Positions 25,021 through 34,805 of a stretch of 64,000 bases of DNA are shown here, one piece after another; the stretch's first letter is position 1, and each line of letters begins with the position of its first letter. The stretch is from MGBC120314 sp051880495 (GTDB taxonomy: Bacteria > Bacillota > Clostridia > Lachnospirales > Lachnospiraceae). The notes below the pieces were generated by a model that saw only the letters and a list, made by a program, of their open reading frames with translations, was not told the DNA's origin and ran no database searches. The stretch is from contig JBJEOB010000031.1 in the NCBI GenBank assembly GCA_051880495.1, positions 1-64,000 on the forward strand, given 5' to 3'. A program made the position numbers and the translations under genes.

Positions 25021-28000
25021 ATGTCAATACAGGACAGCTTTAAGATACTTGGAATACAGGAAACATTGGATAAAGATGCAATACGAAATGCTTACAGAGC
25101 GTTACTTGCAGATAATAATCCTGAAGAAAATCCGGATGGATTCAAACGCTTGAGAACTGCATATGAGGTGGCACTTGCCGCAGCAGCGAAGGGTGTGCTT
25201 TCAGATGATGAAGGTATTAATTCAGACAGGAGGGAAATTATTTCCGAAAATACCGTTTACGGAGTTCAGGTAAGTTCCAATGTACTGTCAATGATGAAAG
25301 AATTAAATGCAATAACATTTTCAAGAAAAAGAAGACTTGATATAGATGAATGGAAAAGACTGCTTTCTTTAGATGTTTTTGAAGACCTTGAGGACGGACA
25401 GGTTGCATGCAGTATGTTTTTCCGTTATTTGTCGGAGCATTTTCATCACAAGGCACAGGTATATCAGGTTATAAATGATGCTTTTGATGTTGTAAAAAGA
25501 CAGGACGAGTTTAAGGAATTTATGCCTGGTGAATTTGTGGATTTCATGGTATCAAGAATTGCAGATTTAGAGGGCAGCGGGGATTTCCCGTTTGAGTTGT
25601 TAACAGGAAGGGATGACGTGGATGTTGACGGATTTATTATTGAACAGATGAATCTTGAAAGATGCGTCAGACAGAATGATTATGACGGCGCATCAGATAT
25701 TGTTGATTCCATGAAGAAATATGGATTATCACATCCGTTCTATGAAGCTGAGAGTGCTCTTGTTAAAGTGCATAAAGGGGATAAGGAGGAAGCCTGTGAT
25801 ACTGCAAGAAGACTTATTGCCGAGTACGGTACATGGTCAAGAATTCTTGTTTCCTGTGGCAATGTGCTGTGGGAGGCAGGTTTTTGTGATGAAGCGGTTG
25901 CGGCATACAGAGGTATAGAAAGCAACAACATATACGCGGATGTTGAGCGTAATATGGCAGAGTATGAGTATCAGCATGAAAATTATGCTGATGCAATTAA
26001 ACACTGTGACAGGATTTCTGACTTTGTCTATGATGAAAAAATTGACATAATGGCTAAGAAGATTCTGGATACCGTTTACGAAAAATACACTAAAAGAAGT
26101 GACTTAAACGACCGCGAGACAGAAACTCTCATGGCTGCTTTCCTTGAGCTTGAAAAAAACAAAGAAGGTCTTATGTTTGCGCGTAAAAATGCTGCAAGGC
26201 TTGATGAAAAGGCATATTATCACAGATTTCTTGGAAGATACTGTTTCTGGCTTGACATGTTTGATGAAGCGCAAGAGGAGTGCATTAAGTGGCGTGATAT
26301 TTTACAAAAGGAAAGTCCTGATGATAATGACCTAATGGCAAGGACGTATTTTTATGAAGCACAGATAGCGCGTAAACAGGCAGAAAAGTTACCGAAGGGT
26401 AAGAAAAATGAAGACATAATAACAAAATATTATGAGGAAGCTTACGAAAACGCACTAAAAGCCACAAAGTTATGGGGAAGACCCGTATATAAAAATTTCT
26501 GCATAGATGTGCTTATGACGCTTAAAAGATATCAGCAGGCAGAAGAAATGGCAAATGAGTGTCTCGAAAACAATCCATATGATTACGGAATGATGATTTT
26601 CCTGGAAGAGATTTACTATCATCTTGACAGACCGCAGGAGGTTGTCAATACATATATTAACCTGAAAAATGCAGGTGTGGCTGTGGACAGGGTATTTGAA
26701 TTTGCCGCAAAAGTATTTGTTGATTATGGGCAGTATAATGATGCTATGTCGGTTTATGATGCAGCCAAAGAGGCAGGTATTGAATCCGTAGAACTTACGC
26801 TTGTGAGACTTTCGTGTATGGGAAGGAATGATGATGCACATAAATTTATTGATGTAGCAAGAAACATTATTCATGACCTGGAAATACAACGTGAAAAAGA
26901 TAAAGAAAGTGTTCCTTCTGAACTGATTGCAGCAGCGTATTTTGAAATGTCGAGAATAGCTGATGTATCCGGAGCACCGTTTGCGTATCCTAACGAGAAA
27001 AATGATATGCTTAAAAAAGCCATAAAATATGATCCTTCCAATCCTAATTACCTGTATATGTGCGGAAGATTCTGTATGCTCGACGGAAATTACCATGAGG
27101 CGATTAAATGGCTGCAAAAAGGCGCGATTAACTGCGAAGGGCATTTCAGGGCTTCAAATATATATGAACATTTGGGATACTGCTATTTTCAGGTAGATGC
27201 AAATCAGTTGGCAATAGATGCATACAAGAAAATTATAGATATCGATCCGGAGCATAACAGCGTATACGGCAGAATAGGTGAAGTATACCGTGACTGGCTT
27301 CTTAAAAGAGATAATATAATGTATGTAAAGCCTGCAATAGAATATTTATCGGAACAGATTAAAAGAACTCCTGATAACTGGGGATATATCATGGACAGAT
27401 TTGATGTATACCTTAGAAGCGGTGACTATCAGAATGCGTTAATTGATGCTGACAGGGTGCTTGAATTAAGGCCAATGGAAACGGATGCTTTATATAATAA
27501 AGGCCGTGCACTTATAGGACTTAAACGTTATCAGGATGCACTTGAAATCCTTAAAAAAGCAGCTCAGATAATGGAAGGTACCCAGATGAATCTGCGTGTA
27601 TACAAGGAAGCCGGGCGATGCTGCAGAATTATTCGTGATTATAAACAGGCTGAGAAATGGTATATAAAGGGCAGGAACTACGATACGAGAGGAACAGAGT
27701 TTATTGAATGCCTTCTTTATGTGTATGAAGAGTCACCGCAGTGGGACAAGGTAAAAGCTCAATGTTCGTTACTTCCGGGGCTTGATTATGCTATTGAAAA
27801 AATGGCTATAGATTTGCTTATAGAGACTGATGAAGAGAAAAAGAAAAACATTTTAAACAAAATTAAAAATGAAATTGATTCTGTAATCAACGGCGACAAG
27901 AAGCTTTCTAATAAGGATATGGAAGATGTGGCAAAATGGTCGTGGTATCTTTTTGATGATTTTGAAACTGCTGCAGAGTTTTATGAGAAGGCAATTAAAA

Positions 28001-28467
28001 ATTATTATGAAAGAGACAATTGTGCGAGTGTTGCAGTAAATCTGATGTTTATGTATTATCTGCTTGATAATAAGCAAAAAATTAAAGAGACTGCAGGATA
28101 TATTGAACGGTATCTGGAAAAGACCTATTATTACAATAAAGAGCTGTCACCTGAAGAACAATTTTCTAATGATTTATGGTATGGTATGGTTAACAGGTAT
28201 AATATGGCTCTTTACCATCTTTTTCTTGGTGACTTTGAGAAGGCAGAAGAATATGCCAAAATGATGGCACAAGGCTGTCTGTGTCAGCACTGTAAGTATC
28301 CTGAATGCTGTGATTATTATGAAGTGCTTGGTCTTATTGATTATTGCAGGAATAAGCCGGGAAAAGGAAAAGAATTCTTCGAAAAGTCACTCAATATAAA
28401 TCCGTCTAATGGATTATCCGGCTGGATGGCGAACAGATTGAAAATAAAGGAAATGAGGAACTTATGA
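25021..28467 (+). CDS. J-like domain / tetratricopeptide-repeat protein
   Basis: This 1148-residue protein starts with a short J-like domain (SFKILGIQETLDKDAIRNAY, then FKRLRTAYEVAL). The HPD signature needed for canonical Hsp70 stimulation is replaced by Asn33-Pro34-Glu35. The remaining 1,000 or so residues look like degenerate TPR helices (examples: EAVAAYRGIESNNIYADVER, HEAIKWLQKGAINCEGHFRA, DALYNKGRALIGLKRYQDAL). No signal or membrane segment is seen. GAGAGGGAGG supports ATG 25021; upstream in-frame starts lie in a repeat. Its stop overlaps the next Hsp70 start (ATGA), so the two are very probably partners. Cysteines cluster near the C-terminus (QGCLCQHCKYPECCDYY), possibly a metal site. 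Confidence 0.82.
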   Translation: MSIQDSFKILGIQETLDKDAIRNAYRALLADNNPEENPDGFKRLRTAYEVALAAAAKGVLSDDEGINSDRREIISENTVYGVQVSSNVLSMMKELNAITFSRKRRLDIDEWKRLLSLDVFEDLEDGQVACSMFFRYLSEHFHHKAQVYQVINDAFDVVKRQDEFKEFMPGEFVDFMVSRIADLEGSGDFPFELLTGRDDVDVDGFIIEQMNLERCVRQNDYDGASDIVDSMKKYGLSHPFYEAESALVKVHKGDKEEACDTARRLIAEYGTWSRILVSCGNVLWEAGFCDEAVAAYRGIESNNIYADVERNMAEYEYQHENYADAIKHCDRISDFVYDEKIDIMAKKILDTVYEKYTKRSDLNDRETETLMAAFLELEKNKEGLMFARKNAARLDEKAYYHRFLGRYCFWLDMFDEAQEECIKWRDILQKESPDDNDLMARTYFYEAQIARKQAEKLPKGKKNEDIITKYYEEAYENALKATKLWGRPVYKNFCIDVLMTLKRYQQAEEMANECLENNPYDYGMMIFLEEIYYHLDRPQEVVNTYINLKNAGVAVDRVFEFAAKVFVDYGQYNDAMSVYDAAKEAGIESVELTLVRLSCMGRNDDAHKFIDVARNIIHDLEIQREKDKESVPSELIAAAYFEMSRIADVSGAPFAYPNEKNDMLKKAIKYDPSNPNYLYMCGRFCMLDGNYHEAIKWLQKGAINCEGHFRASNIYEHLGYCYFQVDANQLAIDAYKKIIDIDPEHNSVYGRIGEVYRDWLLKRDNIMYVKPAIEYLSEQIKRTPDNWGYIMDRFDVYLRSGDYQNALIDADRVLELRPMETDALYNKGRALIGLKRYQDALEILKKAAQIMEGTQMNLRVYKEAGRCCRIIRDYKQAEKWYIKGRNYDTRGTEFIECLLYVYEESPQWDKVKAQCSLLPGLDYAIEKMAIDLLIETDEEKKKNILNKIKNEIDSVINGDKKLSNKDMEDVAKWSWYLFDDFETAAEFYEKAIKNYYERDNCASVAVNLMFMYYLLDNKQKIKETAGYIERYLEKTYYYNKELSPEEQFSNDLWYGMVNRYNMALYHLFLGDFEKAEEYAKMMAQGCLCQHCKYPECCDYYEVLGLIDYCRNKPGKGKEFFEKSLNINPSNGLSGWMANRLKIKEMRNL

Positions 28468-30161
28468 TTGTAGGTATTGATTTGGGAACAACCAATAGTC
28501 TTATTGGCAGGTGTACCGAAAATGGAATTGAGCTTGCACCAAACAGGCTTGGTGCATTTCTTACACCGTCGGTTGTAGGAATTGATGAGGATAATGTAAT
28601 AATGGTGGGCGAAACGGCCAGGGAGTATGGTCTTACGCATCCGGCAAGAGTAGCGCAGGCATTTAAAAGAAGTATGGGAACCGGACAGAAATACACTCTG
28701 GGCGACAGGGAATTTGTTGCGGAAGAACTCTCTGCATATGTGCTTAAGAGCCTGAAGGAAGATGCTGAAAGCTTCTGGGGTGAGCCGGTAACGGAGGCAG
28801 TTATCAGTGTGCCGGCGTATTTTGACGAGAAGAGAAAGAAAGCAACAAAGCATGCGGGTGAGCTGGCAGGCTTAAAGGTCGAGAGAATAATAAGTGAACC
28901 TACTGCAGCGGCAATAGCCTATGGCCTGTATGAAAAGAGCAGAAATACCAGATTCCTTGTGTTTGACCTGGGAGGAGGAACATTTGATGTTTCTATTCTG
29001 GAATTGTTTGAGAATATTCTTGAAGTAAGGGCAGTTGCGGGAGATAACTATCTTGGCGGTGAGGATTTTACTGAGATTCTGGTAAAGGAGTTCCTTAGAA
29101 GGAACGATATTGACAGGATGAAGCTTAGTGAAGTGATGCAGTCAAGGCTCTATGCGGCCGCTGAAAAAGCCAAAAGGGCACTTGAGCAGACAGACTGTAT
29201 TGATATTCAGTTTGATATTGACGGCAGGGAGTGCCGGCTTGTTTTGTCAGACACTGAATACGAAGAATTATGTGAAGAACTGCTTGACAAAATACGAAAG
29301 CCTGTCCAGCGAAGTCTTTCCGATGCACAGCTTAAGCTGAGTGATATCGATGAGGTTGTACTTGTCGGTGGCTGTACAAAACTTAAGGTGGTAAGAAAAT
29401 TTGTGGCAAAGCTTTTCAAAAAGTTCCCACAGCTTTCTGTAAATCCTGATGAGGCAGTTGCAATTGGTGCCGCTATTCAGGCTGCAATGAAGGAGAGGAA
29501 TGCTGCCGTTAAGGAAGTAATACTTACGGATGTCTGCTCATTTACACTGGGCACTGAGGTTTCGGTTGACAGGGGTAACGGATTTTATGAATCGGGACAT
29601 TATTTTCCGATAATAGAGCGCAACACGGTCATACCGGTAAGCCATACGGAAAGGCTATATACGCTGCATGATGACCAGGAAAATATCAGAGTCAGGGTGC
29701 TTCAGGGTGAAAGCAGATTTGCTGCAAATAACCTTCTGCTCGGCGAACTTAATATAAAAGTCCCTAAAAATAAAGCAGGTGAAGAGGCTGTTGACGTGAC
29801 GTATACATATGATATTAATTCCCTGCTTGAGGTTGAGATAAAGGTTGTTTCGACCGGTGAAAAAGTTAAACAGATAATAAAAGGCCGGGATAACGAGATG
29901 ACGCTTGAAGAGATGGAAGAAAGAATGAAGGAACTGTCATATCTTAAAGTCAGTCCGCGTGATCAGGAAGAAAACAGACTGCTGATTATAAGGGGCGAGC
30001 GTATGTATGAGGAGAGCCAGGGTGACATAAGGATACTGATAGACAGGTATCTGGACGAGTTTGAGCAGGCTTTAAAAAGCAGTGACAGGGCAAAATTAAA
30101 TGAAGCAAGACGTATTTTAAGCGAAAGGCTTGATGAAATAGAAAATAACAGCCTTGAATGA
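28464..30161 (+). CDS. HscC-like Hsp70 chaperone
   Basis: A 565-residue Hsp70, shorter than DnaK. The ATPase domain has VGIDLGTTNSLIGRCTENG, VFDLGGGTFDVSILEL and VVLVGGCTKLKVVRKFVAKL; the peptide-binding domain begins near LTDVCSFTLGTEVSVDRGNG. The C-terminal lid is short and lacks the Gly/Ala tail. It resembles HscC, a specialised Hsp70 that in other bacteria works with dedicated J-like partners. Here its start codon overlaps the stop of the J/TPR gene. It has no CIRCE, so it is not part of the HrcA regulon visible here. Client proteins unknown. Confidence 0.88.
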   Translation: MIVGIDLGTTNSLIGRCTENGIELAPNRLGAFLTPSVVGIDEDNVIMVGETAREYGLTHPARVAQAFKRSMGTGQKYTLGDREFVAEELSAYVLKSLKEDAESFWGEPVTEAVISVPAYFDEKRKKATKHAGELAGLKVERIISEPTAAAIAYGLYEKSRNTRFLVFDLGGGTFDVSILELFENILEVRAVAGDNYLGGEDFTEILVKEFLRRNDIDRMKLSEVMQSRLYAAAEKAKRALEQTDCIDIQFDIDGRECRLVLSDTEYEELCEELLDKIRKPVQRSLSDAQLKLSDIDEVVLVGGCTKLKVVRKFVAKLFKKFPQLSVNPDEAVAIGAAIQAAMKERNAAVKEVILTDVCSFTLGTEVSVDRGNGFYESGHYFPIIERNTVIPVSHTERLYTLHDDQENIRVRVLQGESRFAANNLLLGELNIKVPKNKAGEEAVDVTYTYDINSLLEVEIKVVSTGEKVKQIIKGRDNEMTLEEMEERMKELSYLKVSPRDQEENRLLIIRGERMYEESQGDIRILIDRYLDEFEQALKSSDRAKLNEARRILSERLDEIENNSLE

Positions 30162-30170
30162 TTAAAAATA

Positions 30171-30199
30171 TTGTACAAAATGCACAAATATGTTATTAT
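30171..30199 (+). promoter_or_regulatory. Promoter of the formate dehydrogenase operon
   Basis: TTGTAC (30171-30176), a 17-base spacer and TATTAT (30194-30199) lie 48 bases before the first gene of the operon. No riboswitch-like structure is seen in the short leader. Confidence 0.6.
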
Positions 30200-30246
30200 T
30201 ATACCATATATGATTAAATGTATACAAAACATAATAGGAGGTTTTC

Positions 30247-32088
30247 ATGTACTCAGAAAAAGTAATTCAAAAAAATGAAATGAATGAGAAGACAGCTAAG
30301 TTTCTTGACAAGTTTGTCAAGCGTGTTAAGGCTAATCCGCCCGGAGTATGTCCTATAGCAGTACAGCTATCATTCCTTCAGAGTGCAAGAAGTCAGACAT
30401 GCGGTAAGTGTGTGCCATGTCGTGACGGTCTTGAACAGGTTGAGAACATGATGCGTGAGATACTGGATGGTAAGGCAGATATGGACACCTTCAACAATAT
30501 GGTTGAACTTGCCAGAATGATTCAGGATACTGCAGATTGTGCAATTGGTTATGAAGCAGCTAACATAGTACTTCAGAGTGTTGAATTGTTTAATGATGAA
30601 TATATGAGTCATATTAACAATCATAGATGTCAGGAAGAAATAGGCCAGAAGGTGCCTTGTATTTCATTCTGTCCTGCTAATGTTGATATTCCGGGATATA
30701 TTGCGCTTATAGGAGAGCATCGTTATGCAGATGCAATCAATCTTATAAGACATGATAATCCTTTCCCTACGGCATGCGCATTTATCTGCGAGCATCCTTG
30801 TGAGGCTAAGTGCCGCAGAGACTTAATTGACAGCCCTGTTAATATCAGGGGACTTAAGAAATTTGCCGTAGACCAGATAGCAGCAGATGCCGTTAAGGTA
30901 CCTGAGTGTAATGTTGCAACAGGTAAAAAGGTTGCAATCGTAGGCGGCGGTCCTTCCGGACTTACAACAGCATATTTCCTTTCTCTTATGGGACACAAGG
31001 TTGTCGTATATGAGGAGAGAGACTATCTTGGCGGTATGTTACGTTACGGTATTCCTAATTATCGTCTGCCAAAGGACAGACTTGACCAGGATATCAATGC
31101 AATCCTTTCAACCGGCAATATTGAGGTTAAATACAATGTTACGGTAGGAGAAGGAAAGGATGTCACCATGGAACAGCTCCTTGAAGAATATAATGCTGTA
31201 TACATTGCAATCGGTGCCCAGATTGGTAAATCAGTTAACGTTGAGGGTGTTGACAGTAACGGCGTGTATTCCGCAGTTGACATGCTTGGTGAAATAGGCA
31301 GAGGTAACATTCCTGACTACACGGGCAAGAGAGTTGTGGTTGTCGGCGGCGGTAACGTGGCTATGGATGCTGCCCGTTCAGCAATAAGATGTAATGCTGA
31401 TGAAGTAACTGTAGTATACCGAAGAAGACAGATTGATATGACAGCACTTCCGTCAGAAATTCAGGGCGCTATTGAGGAGGGCGTTGAGCTTCTTACTCTT
31501 AACGCACCGCTTAGAATTAAGGCTGATGAGAACGGAAATGTTTCTGCATTTGTAACACAGCCGCAGATTATCAGTGTATATGACAAGAACGGTAAGCCTT
31601 CAGCAACCAAGGCTAATAAGCCGGAAAATGAAATTCCGTGTGAAATAGTTCTTATGGCTATCGGACAGGATATTGTTTCCGAACCATTTGAAAAATATAG
31701 TGTCAATGCCAGAAGAAAGACATTTGAAACAGAACCTACGACAAGAGTTAAGGGATATGATAAGGTATTTTCAGGCGGTGACTGTGTATTCGGACCTGCA
31801 ACGGTTATTAAGGCCATTGCAGCAGGTAAAATTGCAGCAATCAATATTGATGAGTACCTCGGATATCATCATAAATATCTTGATGATATTGCTATTCCAG
31901 AGCCGAAGGAAAATGACAGAACACATTATGGAAGAGTTCATCTTACAGACCGTTCTGCCCGTGAAAGAAAGAAGAATTTTGAACCGGTAGAAAATGGTAT
32001 GTCATATGATGAGGCAATGCAGGAATGCCGTAAGTGTCTCAGATGCGATCATTTTGGCTGCGGTGTAGTGGAAGGAGGCAGAGTATAA
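30247..32088 (+). CDS. NuoF-tail / GltD-like FAD and iron-sulfur oxidoreductase subunit
   Basis: A 613-residue fusion. Residues 1-125 resemble the C-terminal iron-sulfur part of NADH-dehydrogenase subunit NuoF (SQTCGKCVPCRDGLEQVENM). Next come the GltD-type cysteine clusters (VPCISFCPANVDIPGY, FICEHPCEAKCRRDL), then two dinucleotide folds: VAIVGGGPSGLTTAYFLSLM for FAD and VVVVGGGNVAMDAARSAIRC for NAD(P)H. The C-terminus carries ECRKCLRCDHFGCG. It probably passes electrons between NAD(P)H and the formate dehydrogenase encoded next; the two genes overlap by one base (TAATG). The NuoF part lacks the FMN/NADH domain. Direction of electron flow cannot be decided from sequence. Confidence 0.85.
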   Translation: MYSEKVIQKNEMNEKTAKFLDKFVKRVKANPPGVCPIAVQLSFLQSARSQTCGKCVPCRDGLEQVENMMREILDGKADMDTFNNMVELARMIQDTADCAIGYEAANIVLQSVELFNDEYMSHINNHRCQEEIGQKVPCISFCPANVDIPGYIALIGEHRYADAINLIRHDNPFPTACAFICEHPCEAKCRRDLIDSPVNIRGLKKFAVDQIAADAVKVPECNVATGKKVAIVGGGPSGLTTAYFLSLMGHKVVVYEERDYLGGMLRYGIPNYRLPKDRLDQDINAILSTGNIEVKYNVTVGEGKDVTMEQLLEEYNAVYIAIGAQIGKSVNVEGVDSNGVYSAVDMLGEIGRGNIPDYTGKRVVVVGGGNVAMDAARSAIRCNADEVTVVYRRRQIDMTALPSEIQGAIEEGVELLTLNAPLRIKADENGNVSAFVTQPQIISVYDKNGKPSATKANKPENEIPCEIVLMAIGQDIVSEPFEKYSVNARRKTFETEPTTRVKGYDKVFSGGDCVFGPATVIKAIAAGKIAAINIDEYLGYHHKYLDDIAIPEPKENDRTHYGRVHLTDRSARERKKNFEPVENGMSYDEAMQECRKCLRCDHFGCGVVEGGRV

Positions 32089-34802
32089 TGGTTAATATTA
32101 CAATTGACAATGTTAACTTATCGGTAGATGAGAATTTAACTATATTAGAAGCTGCAAAACAGGCAGATATCAAGATACCTACGCTCTGTTATCTTAAAGA
32201 TGTAAATGAGATTGGCGCATGTAAGATGTGCGTTGTTGAAGTGGAAGGTACCAATCATCTTGTTACATCATGTAACACCAAGGTAAAAGATGGCATGGTA
32301 ATCACAACCAATTCAGACAAGGTTGTAGCAAGCAGAAAACAGGTTCTGAATCTGTTACTTGCAAACCATGATGTAAGATGTTTTTCATGTGGTAAGTCAG
32401 GTGACTGCAGACTGCAGGATTTGTCTAACGAATATGAAGTAACCAAGTCATGTTATACAGGAAGCGCCGCAAAGGTTCCGGCTAAGAAGGAGAATCCTTT
32501 CCTCACATATTATCCTGAACTTTGTATCAACTGCCAGAGATGTGTAAGTACATGTAACAAGGTGGCATGTAACGGAGTCCTTCACAATGGCAAGCTTGGA
32601 ACAAGAACACTTATTGATGCACCTTTTGGACCGGACTGGAAGGATACCCAGTGTGAAAACTGCGGTAACTGTGCAGAAGCCTGCCCGACAGGAGCACTTA
32701 TTGCGAAGAACCGCAAGAAATATCAGGTAGGTAAGGTTAAGAAGGTTCTTACAACCTGTCCGCACTGTGCAACAGGCTGTCAGTATTACCTTGTTGTGAA
32801 TGACAATAAGATTGTAGATGTTGAACCGGCTAACGGACCATCGAATAAAAATCTTCTCTGCGTAAAGGGCAGATTTGGTTCATTTAATTTCGTACATTCA
32901 CCGGAGAGACTTAAATATCCTCTTATAAAGAACCATGAAACAGGTGAGTTTGAGAGAGCAACATGGGATGAGGCACTTGACCTGATTGCCGCAAAATTTA
33001 TGGAAATCAAGAAGCAGTACGGTCCGGATTCACTGGCAGGATTTGCCTGCTCACGTTCTCCTAATGAAGACTGTTACATGCTTCAGAAGATGGTGCGTTG
33101 TGCATTTGGTACCAATAATGTTGATAACTGCGCACGTGTATGCCATTCGGCAACCGTTGCCGGTCTTGCAATGACGCTTGGCTCAGGCGCAATGACAAAC
33201 CCTATTGCGGATATCACAAATGATGTTGACGTAATCCTGCTTGTCGGTTCCAACCCTGAAGAAGCACATCCGGTTATCGGTATGCAGATTCGACAGGCCG
33301 TTGAACGTGGTACAAGACTCATCGTAGTTGACCCGAGAGATATCGGTCTTTCAAAGAGTGCAGATATCCATCTTAAGTTAAAGCCGGGTACTAACGTTGC
33401 ATTTGCCAACGGTATGATGAATGTTATTATCAACGAGGGTCTTGCAGATGAGGAATTCATCAGAACAAGAACCGAAGGATATGAAGAATTAAAAGAAATA
33501 GTTAAAGAATATACACCGGAAAGAGTTGCAGAAATCTGTCATATTGACCCGGATCATTTAAGAGAAGCAGCCCTTATGTATGCGAAGGCAAAGAAGGCGC
33601 CGATTATTTACTGTCTTGGTGTTACGGAACATTCAACAGGTACGGAAGGCGTTATGTCAATGTCCAACATGGCTATGCTGGTTGGCAAGATTGGCCGTTC
33701 AGGCTGTGGTGTTAACCCGCTTCGTGGACAGAACAACGTACAGGGTGCCTGTGATATGGGTGCAATGCCGGGTGATTTCCCGGGATACCAGAAGGTTACT
33801 AATCCTGAGGTTATCGAAAAATTTGAAAAGGCATGGGGAGTTGAACTTAACAAGAAGCCTGGTATGCATGCAACAGATGTATTCGGTGCAGCAATCCGTA
33901 AGGAAATCAGAGGTCTTTTCATCTTCGGTGAGGATCCGGTAGTAACGGATGCAGACCAGAACCATATAAAGAAGGCTTTAAGCAGTCTTGATTTCTTTGT
34001 TGTATCTGATTTGTTCATGACAGAAACAGCACAGTTTGCGGACGTTGTACTTCCGGGAACAAGTTATGCCGAGAAGGAAGGAACATTCAGCAATACAGAA
34101 CGAAGAGTTCAGAGAGTTCGTAAGGCAGTACAGCTTGAAGGAGAAATGAGACTTGATACAGATATCTTTATCGATCTTATGAATCGTATGGGATATCCGC
34201 AGCCACAGCTTACATCTGAGGAAATAATGGATGAAATTGCTTCACTTACTCCAATCTTTGGAGGTATCAGCCACAGAAGACTTGATAAGGGTGAATCAAT
34301 TCAGTGGCCGTGCCCTGATAAGAATCATCCGGGAACGCCTATACTTCATGTCGGTAAGTTCTCAAGAGGACTCGGCTGGTTCTATCCTGCCCAGTATACT
34401 CCGAGCGCAGAGCTTCCTGATGAGGAATATCCGTTTATTCTGATGACAGGACGTATTCTCTACCATTACAACACAAGAGCGATGACAGGTAAGACTCCGG
34501 GACTTATGGAGAAAGCAGGACATTCATTTATTGAAATGAATACTGAGGATGCTGCAAGACTTGGTGTTGCCAATGGCGAGAAGGTAAGAGTTTCATCAAG
34601 AAGAGGTACTCTTGTGACAACTGCAAGAGTCGGCGATAAGGTATCACCTAAGGAAACATGGATGCCATTCCATTTCCCTGATGGTAATGCAAACATCCTT
34701 ACTAATGCGGCACTTGACAAGTATGCGAGAATTCCTGAATACAAGGTATGTGCCGTAAAGGTTGAGAAGATTGAAGAACAGCCTTTTGAACTTCCGGAAT
34801 AG
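32088..34802 (+). CDS. fdhF: Formate dehydrogenase alpha subunit, cysteine type
   Basis: A 904-residue molybdopterin enzyme. The N-terminus is NuoG-like: a [2Fe-2S] domain (LCYLKDVNEIGACKMCVVEV), a His-Cys cluster motif (HDVRCFSCGKSGDCRLQ) and two ferredoxin clusters (CINCQRCVSTCNK, CENCGNCAEACPTG). The catalytic part begins TTCPHCATGCQYYLV; the active-site residue in NVDNCARVCHSATVAGL is Cys352, where many relatives have selenocysteine. AAGGAGG at 32072-32078 supports ATG 32088; an upstream in-frame ATG is inside the previous gene. It oxidises formate or reduces CO2 with its GltD-like partner; fdhD lies 2 kb downstream. Confidence 0.93.
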   Translation: MVNITIDNVNLSVDENLTILEAAKQADIKIPTLCYLKDVNEIGACKMCVVEVEGTNHLVTSCNTKVKDGMVITTNSDKVVASRKQVLNLLLANHDVRCFSCGKSGDCRLQDLSNEYEVTKSCYTGSAAKVPAKKENPFLTYYPELCINCQRCVSTCNKVACNGVLHNGKLGTRTLIDAPFGPDWKDTQCENCGNCAEACPTGALIAKNRKKYQVGKVKKVLTTCPHCATGCQYYLVVNDNKIVDVEPANGPSNKNLLCVKGRFGSFNFVHSPERLKYPLIKNHETGEFERATWDEALDLIAAKFMEIKKQYGPDSLAGFACSRSPNEDCYMLQKMVRCAFGTNNVDNCARVCHSATVAGLAMTLGSGAMTNPIADITNDVDVILLVGSNPEEAHPVIGMQIRQAVERGTRLIVVDPRDIGLSKSADIHLKLKPGTNVAFANGMMNVIINEGLADEEFIRTRTEGYEELKEIVKEYTPERVAEICHIDPDHLREAALMYAKAKKAPIIYCLGVTEHSTGTEGVMSMSNMAMLVGKIGRSGCGVNPLRGQNNVQGACDMGAMPGDFPGYQKVTNPEVIEKFEKAWGVELNKKPGMHATDVFGAAIRKEIRGLFIFGEDPVVTDADQNHIKKALSSLDFFVVSDLFMTETAQFADVVLPGTSYAEKEGTFSNTERRVQRVRKAVQLEGEMRLDTDIFIDLMNRMGYPQPQLTSEEIMDEIASLTPIFGGISHRRLDKGESIQWPCPDKNHPGTPILHVGKFSRGLGWFYPAQYTPSAELPDEEYPFILMTGRILYHYNTRAMTGKTPGLMEKAGHSFIEMNTEDAARLGVANGEKVRVSSRRGTLVTTARVGDKVSPKETWMPFHFPDGNANILTNAALDKYARIPEYKVCAVKVEKIEEQPFELPE

Positions 34803-34805
34803 GAT

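Noticed and set aside
26470..27144. 224-codon minus-strand reading frame within the J/TPR gene
   Set aside because: It is antisense to a well-supported coding region, with no ribosome binding site and no recognisable protein pattern.
33141..33143. Selenocysteine codon in fdhF
   Set aside because: The codon is TGC (cysteine); no in-frame TGA occurs in the gene.
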